This document shows positions 1 to 5,915 of a stretch of 8,365 nt of DNA, in pieces; the stretch's first letter is position 1; each line of letters starts with the position of its first letter. Source of the stretch: Candidatus Dojkabacteria bacterium. Its GTDB lineage: Bacteria > Patescibacteriota > Dojkabacteria > SC72. The position numbers and the translations under genes were made by a program. The DNA lies in assembly GCA_012800885.1 (NCBI GenBank), contig JAAZIL010000064.1:1-8365 (forward strand), in the 5' to 3' direction. Under the pieces are notes generated by a model, which was given only the letters and a program-made list of their open reading frames with translations, ran no database searches and was not told the origin of the DNA.

Positions 1-1164
1 ACTAGTGATACAGCGATTCTTTGTAGGGAGTTTGGGATTCCTGCAATAGTTGGTGCAAAAGATGTCTCCTTGCTTTTGAAAGATGGACAGAATATACAGC
101 TAGATGGCAATACAGGAAGTATATATCTCTTAGAAGAAAAGAAAGAAGAAGTAAAAGATGTTCATCCAGTAGTAGAAGCATACAAAGAAGAGAAGTTAGT
201 AGGGGTAGATTTACTCAGAGAAGAGATGGAGAAAGAACAAGAAGATATTGTGCAAGAGGAATTGAAAATTCCTCACGACATGAATCTTAGTCCTTGTGCT
301 ACAAGTGTATTTATGCAACCTAAGGGTGAGCCGAAAGAGTTATTAGATTATGTAGGAAATTCCCACGGTATTGTCCATATTGATTTGGATAAGATACTAG
401 TAGAAGATGGTAGGCATATATTGGCGTATGTGGAAGATAAAAAGTTTGTGGAGTTTTCTAACAAAATTTGTGAAAAGATCCTAGACTATGTAGTATTGGC
501 AGAAGGCAACAGAGTTGTTCTTTCAATTGGCAGTTTACGAGTATCTGCTTTTAGAGGATTAACCAAGGGGAAACAGTATGAAAATACTGACTTGGATGAT
601 TCAGCACACGGCCTAGCCCACTATACTTCCAATCCTACATTACTAAACAGGGTAATTAAAATTGTAAGAAGACTGAGAAATGTTTACAAGAAGAGAAACG
701 TTGATATTGGGATATATGCTCCTATGAGTGCAGAGGAGATGAAGAAGTTTAAGAGAGCCTTACTTGCAGAGGGGTTAAGAAGAACAGCCTCTTTTAATAT
801 CTATGCGATATTGGATAGCCCTACCGATGTAATATTGGCTGATGAGATTCTGGATACTAAGATAGATGGCCTAATACTGGATATGCCTAGAATTGTGAAA
901 GTGATGCAAGGGCATAAATTTGATGCAGAGAATGTTAAGTATAATCTGGGTGTCAGTAGTTCCCTTAAGATTGTTGATGTAATTTGTGATACTACAGACT
1001 CTCCTTCAAAGGAGGTGATTGTTATTGCTCAAGATAGTGAAGATTTAGTCAGATACTGTGTACAGAGAGGAGTGTATGGGATCTCTGTACTACCTGAGAA
1101 TGTAAAAGAAACAAGAGAAGTTGTATCAGAAGAGGAATCTACTCTGATTTTAGGGTATAAATAA
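1..1164 (+). CDS. PEP synthase-like protein, C-terminal part (likely catalytically inactive paralogue)
   Basis: The frame is open from base 1, so the 5' part (in PEP synthases, the ATP-grasp half) lies outside the window; 387 codons are visible and end in TAA. Residues 1-40 match the end of the swivelling phosphohistidine domain (CREFGIPAIVG, then DGQNIQLDGNTGSIY). Residues 41-90 form a long Glu/Lys-rich linker. From about 97 to 385 the protein follows the TIM-barrel PEP/pyruvate-binding domain of PpsA. Active PEP synthases convert pyruvate, ATP and water to PEP, AMP and phosphate. Aligned from memory with E. coli PpsA, the catalytic positions are changed: the phosphorylated His is Asp3, the GLxR Arg is Asp128, the LGFRG Arg is His203, the metal-ligand Glu is Asp272, the metal-ligand Asp is Arg297 and the catalytic Cys is Ile342. 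The frame is intact, so I read it as a repurposed pseudoenzyme rather than a decaying gene. Family assignment is fairly sure; its present role is unknown. Confidence 0.75.
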   Translation, partial: TSDTAILCREFGIPAIVGAKDVSLLLKDGQNIQLDGNTGSIYLLEEKKEEVKDVHPVVEAYKEEKLVGVDLLREEMEKEQEDIVQEELKIPHDMNLSPCATSVFMQPKGEPKELLDYVGNSHGIVHIDLDKILVEDGRHILAYVEDKKFVEFSNKICEKILDYVVLAEGNRVVLSIGSLRVSAFRGLTKGKQYENTDLDDSAHGLAHYTSNPTLLNRVIKIVRRLRNVYKKRNVDIGIYAPMSAEEMKKFKRALLAEGLRRTASFNIYAILDSPTDVILADEILDTKIDGLILDMPRIVKVMQGHKFDAENVKYNLGVSSSLKIVDVICDTTDSPSKEVIVIAQDSEDLVRYCVQRGVYGISVLPENVKETREVVSEEESTLILGYK

Positions 1165-1175
1165 TTCTTTGAGTA

Positions 1176-1209
1176 TATAGTTACCACTATACACAATCTC
1201 TTGTGTATA
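1176..1209. repeat. Inverted repeats between the PEP synthase-like gene and mutS
   Basis: TATACACAA (1188-1196) and TTGTGTATA (1201-1209) form a perfect 9-bp inverted repeat around a 4-nt TCTC spacer. The right arm covers the first four bases of the mutS -10 box. A second, shorter dyad, TATAGT (1176-1181) and ACTATA (1186-1191), shares bases 1188-1191 with the first, so the two could not pair at once in RNA. The arms are AT-rich and no T-run follows, which argues against a strong intrinsic terminator. An operator on the mutS promoter is the better guess, but nothing here proves binding. Confidence 0.5.
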
Positions 1210-1211
1210 AT
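1206..1211 (+). promoter_or_regulatory. -10 box (TATAAT) of a probable leaderless mutS promoter
   Basis: A perfect consensus TATAAT is followed by exactly 6 nt and then the ATG at 1218, which puts the expected transcription start at or within a base of that ATG. No Shine-Dalgarno sequence lies upstream. The -35 is poor; TTACCA at 1181-1186 is the closest, with a long 19-bp spacer. This box decides the mutS start: GTG at 1203 and ATG at 1212 lie in or against the promoter. Confidence 0.6.
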
Positions 1212-1217
1212 ATGGGT

Positions 1218-3830
1218 ATGACAGAGAGTATAAAACAAACCCCTATGATGAACCAGTATCTAAGGTTTAAGAGACAATATCCTGATAAGGTAGTACTTTT
1301 TCGTATGGGAGATTTCTTTGAAACTTTTGGAGAGGATGCAAAGATAGCGTCTAAGGTGCTAAATATTACTCTTACAACTAGAGATAAAAAAACTAATCCC
1401 ACTCCTCTGGCAGGATTTCCCCATAAAGCACTAGATCAGTATTTACCTAAATTAGTGAACTCTGGTTACAATGTTGTAATAGTGGATCAATTAGAAGATC
1501 CAAAGCTAGCAAAAGGTATTGTAAAAAGGGGTGTAACTAGAATAGTAACACCAGGTACTCTAGAGCAAGAAGATGGTATAAAAAGCAACTATATATGTTC
1601 TTTTAGTAAGATTAAGAAAGACTTAGGTGTTACTATCTGTGATATATTAACAGGAGAGGTATTCTCTATTTCCCTCTCTTTTAGTAAGGAGAGTATTGAG
1701 AATATTCTCTCCTCTTTTGATCCTTCTGAGATATTACTTATTGAGGATGAGAAAGAACTCCAATTCCCTACTATACCGATACAGTTTCTATCAAAAGGTT
1801 TAAAAAATATTAAATATGCAGAAGAATTAATTAAAGAGTTTTACAATATATCTAATCTCCAATCCCTTGATTTAGATTTTCAAGAACCGAATATATGTTC
1901 TTTGGCAATGATACTGCAACATATTCAAGATACTCAGTTAATGGATCCTGTACATATTAAAAAACCTAAAAAAAAGAACATCCTAGGTAACATGATACTA
2001 GATCAGGCTACTGTTAGAAATTTGGAATTGGTACGTAATTCATATAGTGGTGACATTCAAGATTCTCTTTTCTCTGTCATTGACTTTACCTCTACACTGA
2101 TGGGAAGAAGACTTCTCTATTCTTGGCTATTAAATCCATTAATCCAGAGAGACGAAATTGAAGATAGGCTTAATATGGTAGATATCTTTTATAATGACTC
2201 GAGCCTTCTAAAAGTAACAAAGGAGATTCTCTCAGATGTGAATGATATAGAGAGGTTGGTAGGTAAAATAGGATTAGCAAGAGTAAATGGGAGAGATTTA
2301 AAGGCACTGCAAACATCACTTGAATCAATTCAGATATTACTAAAAGAGTTCTCTGGAATCAAAGAACTTAAGAACCTACTTAGTGGGTACAAGAATAGTC
2401 TTTCTCAAATAATTAGCAGTATTGATAACTGTATAGTAGATAATCCCCCTACTCTTCTCTCTGAAGGAGGAATAATTAAGTCTTCGTATAATGATAATGT
2501 AAAAGAATTAAGGGAACTCTCAGGAGATAGTAAGACTTGGATTAAAGAGTTTGAGAAGAAAGAGAAAGAGAGTACTCAGATACCATCCTTAAAGATTGGC
2601 TACAATAAAGTATTTGGCTACTATATTGAGGTTACAAGAGCACACCAGAGTAAAGTTCCTGAAAGATATATTAGGAAACAGACATTGGTAAACAGTGAGA
2701 GATATATTACAGAGGAACTCAAAGAGAGAGAAGATGTAATACTAAATGCTCAGGAGAAATTGAATGAACTTGAGTATCAACTGTTTAATGAATTTAGAGA
2801 GTCACTACTACAGTATATTCCAATACTTCAAGAGTTATCTACTATTATTGCAAAAACAGATGTATTATCCGGTTTTGCAAAATTAGCTACAGAGAGAGAG
2901 TATGTAAAACCTAAGATTTATGATATGGGAGAGAATGATGGAATTATTGATATTAAAGGAGGAAGACATCCGTTGGTAGAGGTACTCTCTGAGGAAGAAT
3001 TTATTTCAAACAACTCCTTTCTAGATTCTGTTAGTACTGTACTCTCTATTCTTACAGGTCCTAATATGTCTGGTAAATCAACATATATTAGGCAAGTTGC
3101 AACATTAGTACTACTTGCTCAGATAGGTTGTTATGTCCCTGCAAAAAGTATGACCCTCTCTCTAGTGGATAGGATATTTACTAGAGTTGGTGCATCAGAT
3201 GATCTTTCAAAAGGTAGAAGCACTTTTATGGTAGAGATGGATGAAGCAGCGAATATAGTTAATAATGCGACCAAATACAGCTTAATAGTACTAGATGAGG
3301 TTGGTAGAGGTACTAGTACATATGATGGTGTTAGTATAGCTTGGGCATTAGCTGAATATTTAGTAAATGAGCTAAAGGCTAGAACACTGTTTGCAACACA
3401 CTATCATGAACTTATTAAACTCTCTGAGAGGATTCCTAGTAGAGTGAAGAATTACAATGTTTTAGTAGAAGAAGATCTTACAGAAGGTACTGTAATCTTT
3501 TTAAGGAAAATTATAGAGGGTGGAACAGATAGGAGTTACGGTATATATGTAGCAAAAATGGCAGGCTTACCTGAAACAATTATTGGTAGAGCAAAAGAGA
3601 TACTAGAAGGTTTTGAGCAGGAACAGATGTTTGTACTAGAGAGCAAGGTAAGAGAAGGTGGAATAATAGATACTGAGAAGAGTAAAAACAATACAGACCC
3701 TTCACATCAATTCTCTCTCTTTGTACCGTCTGATTCAGAGATAGAGAAAGAGATACAAGATATAGATATTGATAATATTACACCAATAGAAGCTCTAAGT
3801 ATGATTGCTAAATGGAAGAAGAAGATTTAA
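1218..3830 (+). CDS. mutS: DNA mismatch repair protein MutS
   Basis: MutS binds base mismatches and small loops in new DNA and, using ATP, starts repair. This 870-residue protein has the full domain set and normal length. The N-terminal mismatch-binding domain carries the Phe-x-Glu reader as F33-F34-E35 within GDFFETFGEDA. The connector, lever and clamp regions follow, to about residue 560. The C-terminal ABC-type ATPase has the Walker A motif GPNMSGKST (614-622), Walker B with D693-E694 in LDEVGRGTSTYDG, and ATHYHEL. Near the C-terminus QFSLF (831-835) fits the beta sliding-clamp binding motif, followed by a final dimerisation helix (ITPIEALSMIAKW). I chose ATG 1218, with a TATAAT box 6 nt upstream; a GTG at 1203 would give 875 residues but overlaps that promoter. 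The gene ends convergently with the regulator gene, with overlapping stop codons. No mutL is present in the window. Confidence 0.97.
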   Translation: MTESIKQTPMMNQYLRFKRQYPDKVVLFRMGDFFETFGEDAKIASKVLNITLTTRDKKTNPTPLAGFPHKALDQYLPKLVNSGYNVVIVDQLEDPKLAKGIVKRGVTRIVTPGTLEQEDGIKSNYICSFSKIKKDLGVTICDILTGEVFSISLSFSKESIENILSSFDPSEILLIEDEKELQFPTIPIQFLSKGLKNIKYAEELIKEFYNISNLQSLDLDFQEPNICSLAMILQHIQDTQLMDPVHIKKPKKKNILGNMILDQATVRNLELVRNSYSGDIQDSLFSVIDFTSTLMGRRLLYSWLLNPLIQRDEIEDRLNMVDIFYNDSSLLKVTKEILSDVNDIERLVGKIGLARVNGRDLKALQTSLESIQILLKEFSGIKELKNLLSGYKNSLSQIISSIDNCIVDNPPTLLSEGGIIKSSYNDNVKELRELSGDSKTWIKEFEKKEKESTQIPSLKIGYNKVFGYYIEVTRAHQSKVPERYIRKQTLVNSERYITEELKEREDVILNAQEKLNELEYQLFNEFRESLLQYIPILQELSTIIAKTDVLSGFAKLATEREYVKPKIYDMGENDGIIDIKGGRHPLVEVLSEEEFISNNSFLDSVSTVLSILTGPNMSGKSTYIRQVATLVLLAQIGCYVPAKSMTLSLVDRIFTRVGASDDLSKGRSTFMVEMDEAANIVNNATKYSLIVLDEVGRGTSTYDGVSIAWALAEYLVNELKARTLFATHYHELIKLSERIPSRVKNYNVLVEEDLTEGTVIFLRKIIEGGTDRSYGIYVAKMAGLPETIIGRAKEILEGFEQEQMFVLESKVREGGIIDTEKSKNNTDPSHQFSLFVPSDSEIEKEIQDIDIDNITPIEALSMIAKWKKKI

Positions 3831-4492
3831 GCATCAAGGTAGTATCCGTAACCGTATCTTGATTTAATTATCTTCTCTCCCGTAAGAGTATATATTTTTC
3901 TCTTTAATCTATTTATATACACAATTAAGCATTTAGTAGAGATATTTTTCTTGTTTATATGATTGTAATATTTTGCAAAGTGTATAAGGTTACATATACC
4001 ATTTTTTTCAATAATGTAATCCAAAAAGACACACTCAAAACCTGTTAACCTAATCATTTTCCCTCTAAGATACATCTCACCACTTACTAGGTTTAGGTAG
4101 ATATTATTAAAATATTTAATATCTAACTTAAGAAAGGGTTTATCATGTAGCAATCTCTCTACTCTACATGTAAATGATAGTTTGTTATAGCTATCATTCA
4201 GTATAAAGTCATCTATACCGTGTGATATACAGCTTAAGATAATCTCCTTTTTATCTGGTAAAACACAGAAAATTCTAGTATCTAGCCTCTTTCTCTTTAT
4301 TGTAAGAATAAGGTTTAATACCTCCTTACTAAAAGGGATAATATTTATACAAACTAGGTCTATATCAACTTCACTTATCAATTCAAGCCCATGTTTAATG
4401 GTATCAGTTCTTAGGTAGAACAGGTTGTTATCGGTACATTCTAGAATAGAGTGTATTCTATTGTTATTCTCAACTACTAATATAGTGCGAAT
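3827..4492 (-). CDS. OmpR-type winged-helix regulator with degenerate receiver domain
   Basis: Reading from an ATT codon at 4492-4490 gives 221 residues, the usual OmpR/PhoB length. Residues 1-117 follow a receiver fold, opening RTILVVENN where active proteins have ILVVDDD. The phosphorylation site is missing: the acidic pair is E8-N9, the acceptor Asp is N50 (LVCINIIP), the Thr/Ser position is probably L78, and the conserved Lys-Pro is N99-D100. Residues 125-221 are a Trans_reg_C winged helix with LTGFE (149-153) and the closing wing SRYGYGYYL. It should bind DNA without phosphorylation control, like known atypical response regulators; this is inference. No ATG or GTG exists in frame between the upstream stop (4513-4511) and the fold. 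The first usual start, TTG at 4381-4379, would remove strands 1 and 2 of the receiver. No histidine kinase is nearby. The gene lies 37 nt after hisS on the same strand, so co-transcription is possible. It is rich in Asn, Ile and Cys, suggesting fast evolution. Confidence 0.75.
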   Translation of the reverse strand: MRTILVVENNNRIHSILECTDNNLFYLRTDTIKHGLELISEVDIDLVCINIIPFSKEVLNLILTIKRKRLDTRIFCVLPDKKEIILSCISHGIDDFILNDSYNKLSFTCRVERLLHDKPFLKLDIKYFNNIYLNLVSGEMYLRGKMIRLTGFECVFLDYIIEKNGICNLIHFAKYYNHINKKNISTKCLIVYINRLKRKIYTLTGEKIIKSRYGYGYYLDA

Positions 4493-4520
4493 ATTATAAT
4501 GGATGAGATATTAGCACTAT
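4482..4520. repeat. Near-perfect 13-bp inverted repeat at the 5' end of the regulator gene
   Basis: The left arm ATAGTGCGAATAT (4482-4494) and right arm ATATTAGCACTAT (4508-4520) pair at 12 of 13 positions around a 13-nt centre. The centre contains ATTATAAT, which gives a TATAAT on each strand (+ at 4495-4500, - at 4498-4493). The repeat sits between the hisS stop and the regulator and covers the regulator's proposed ATT start. The position suits an operator for autoregulation by a DNA-binding protein. It could also form an RNA hairpin, but it lacks the GC-rich stem and T-run of a terminator. Confidence 0.55.
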
Positions 4521-4529
4521 CGCAATATA

Positions 4530-5828
4530 TTAAGAACCATTCATCTTTGCTATGATATCTTCTTTCTTAATTAAGAAAGAATTTCGACTATTCATATCTT
4601 TTATCTGTATTACTCCTTTGTTTAACTCATCTTCACCTAAGATAGCAATGTAGGGTATCTTTTTTCTGTCTGCATACTTAATCTGTTTACTTAGTTTAAT
4701 TGTCTTAAGTTGTTGTAATACATTTAAATCCTTACTCCTAAGAAATGAGGTTAATGATAGCGTCTCAGTGAGTAGTTTGTTATCCATTAAACAGACAAAG
4801 ATATCAATATTATTACTGTATTGTGGGAGTAAATTGTTGTATTTAAGAAAATTAAGCGTTGTTTCATCTCCCCATCCTAATCCGAATGCAGGGATTTTCT
4901 CCTTACCAAAAATTTCTAGTAAGTTATCATATCTACCTCCTCCAAACATAGCTCTTGGCCTCTCTCCTTGTTTTACCTCAAACATCTCTAAAACAATACC
5001 TGTGTAGTAAGCTAAACCTCTTACAATAGATGGAGAGAATACTACTGAGGGGGTATTAAGACGATCAAGTATTTCAAATAATTCTACTAACTGTTTAGCA
5101 CCTTTAGATTCGTTTTGAATGTTTTTTAAATCAGATATTTCCCAATTGAGAAAGCCTAATATTTTCTCTACTTGTTCTCTATTTAATCCTAGCTCTTCAA
5201 GATATGCTTTAAAAAGATTTTCTTCCATCTTTAGATAATTATCTAGCGCTCTTGAGAGTTTCTTTCTCATCTCTTTCTCTACTTTAATAATTTCATCAAA
5301 CAGATAGTTAAGAAGATCCCTACTACTGATTCTTAATTCATAGCTCTCTTTCGGAGCTTTAAACTCTCTCATCACATCTGTAATATATTGAATAATCTCT
5401 ACCTCTGCACTTATCTCACTAACGCCTAAGATATCTATGTTTAATTGAAAAAACTCCCTATTTCTCCCCTTCTGAGGTCTTTCATATCTGTAATATTTCC
5501 CAATATTAAACCATCTTAGAGGAAATGTTAGTTCATTTTTCCTTTTTGCAACTAATCTTGCTAAAGATGGAGTCATTTCGGGTCTAATAGCTACTTCTCT
5601 ATTACCTTTATCTTTAAAACTATATAACTGATTATTTGCTATCTCATCTCCAGATTTAACTCTGTAAAGAGAAGCTTCTTCTAGTAGAGGTGTATCATAC
5701 TCTTCATAACCATATCTTTGAGCAACTTTTATCCAAGTGTCAAAAATGAAGTTCCTTTCTTGCAGGTCTTCTGGATACCAATCTTTTGTTCCTTTATAGG
5801 GTTGTGTTTGTAATATTTTTTTCTTCAT
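4530..5828 (-). CDS. hisS: Histidine--tRNA ligase (HisRS)
   Basis: This cytoplasmic class II synthetase activates histidine with ATP and loads it onto tRNA-His. All 432 residues are present, a normal length. The N-terminus has YKGTKDWYPED (11-21). Motif 2 is RYERPQKGRNREFFQ (114-128), preceded by RPEMTPSLAR (82-91). The histidine-binding loop is RGLAYYTG (270-277), keeping the key Arg270. The motif 3 region runs from FGGGRYD (295-301) to FGLGWGDE (315-322). The C-terminal anticodon-binding domain covers about 340-425. RGLAYYTG, RPEMTPSLAR and a GD instead of the usual GLER in motif 3 place it, from memory, in the bacterial subfamily that also includes plant organellar HisRS. The ATG at 5828 is supported by an extended -10 box 6 nt upstream on the minus strand. 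It is divergent from the PBP gene, with the regulator gene 37 nt downstream. Confidence 0.96.
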   Translation of the reverse strand: MKKKILQTQPYKGTKDWYPEDLQERNFIFDTWIKVAQRYGYEEYDTPLLEEASLYRVKSGDEIANNQLYSFKDKGNREVAIRPEMTPSLARLVAKRKNELTFPLRWFNIGKYYRYERPQKGRNREFFQLNIDILGVSEISAEVEIIQYITDVMREFKAPKESYELRISSRDLLNYLFDEIIKVEKEMRKKLSRALDNYLKMEENLFKAYLEELGLNREQVEKILGFLNWEISDLKNIQNESKGAKQLVELFEILDRLNTPSVVFSPSIVRGLAYYTGIVLEMFEVKQGERPRAMFGGGRYDNLLEIFGKEKIPAFGLGWGDETTLNFLKYNNLLPQYSNNIDIFVCLMDNKLLTETLSLTSFLRSKDLNVLQQLKTIKLSKQIKYADRKKIPYIAILGEDELNKGVIQIKDMNSRNSFLIKKEDIIAKMNGS

Positions 5829-5834
5829 CTTTTC

Positions 5835-5843
5835 ATTATATCA
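5835..5843 (-). promoter_or_regulatory. Extended -10 promoter (TGATATAAT) of hisS, probably leaderless
   Basis: On the minus strand TGATATAAT combines the TGn extension with a perfect TATAAT and is followed by six bases (GAAAAG) and the hisS ATG. The spacing equals that at mutS and implies transcription starting at or near the A of ATG. No good -35 is seen (TTCAAT at 16 bp spacing is the nearest), which an extended -10 box can make up for. Confidence 0.65.
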
Positions 5844-5857
5844 TTTAGATATGGAGA

Positions 5858-5909
5858 TTGAATAATTAGAGTAAATAATATATATTTAATATATAAAATT
5901 CGCTATATT
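5858..5909 (+). promoter_or_regulatory. Candidate promoter(s) of the class A PBP gene
   Basis: Two readings are possible. TTGAAT (5858-5863) and TATATT (5881-5886) are separated by 17 bp, a normal sigma-70-type layout that would give a short leader without SD. Alternatively, a second TATATT at 5904-5909 ends 6 nt before the ATG at 5916, the same leaderless spacing as at mutS and hisS. The TTGAAT overlaps the position expected for the hisS -35 on the other strand. In so AT-rich a spacer chance matches are likely. Confidence 0.45.
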
Positions 5910-5915
5910 TTAATT

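Noticed and set aside
1203..1205. GTG as the mutS start.
   Set aside because: It lies immediately before the TATAAT box and inside the inverted repeat; ATG 1218 gives the right MutS N-terminus and a standard leaderless spacing.
1188..1209. Intrinsic terminator for the PEP synthase-like gene.
   Set aside because: The stem is AT-rich and is followed by ATATGGG rather than a T-run.
1029..1238. Minus-strand open frame of 69 codons.
   Set aside because: It lies across the end of the PEP synthase-like gene and the mutS promoter, has no recognisable domain and is an antisense shadow.
1187..1402. Minus-strand open frame of 71 codons with hydrophobic stretches.
   Set aside because: It is antisense to the conserved N-terminal mismatch-binding domain of MutS, whose reading is certain.
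4768..5007. Plus-strand open frame of 79 codons.
   Set aside because: It is antisense to the conserved motif 3 and histidine-loop region of hisS.
5182..5300. The HisRS motif 3 Arg seems missing and RGLDYY is RGLAYY, hinting at a defective enzyme (the codons lie on the minus strand, roughly 4860-5020).
   Set aside because: Plant organellar and related bacterial HisRS proteins, as I recall them, share RGLAYYTG and a GFGFGD-type motif 3, so this is a subfamily trait rather than damage.
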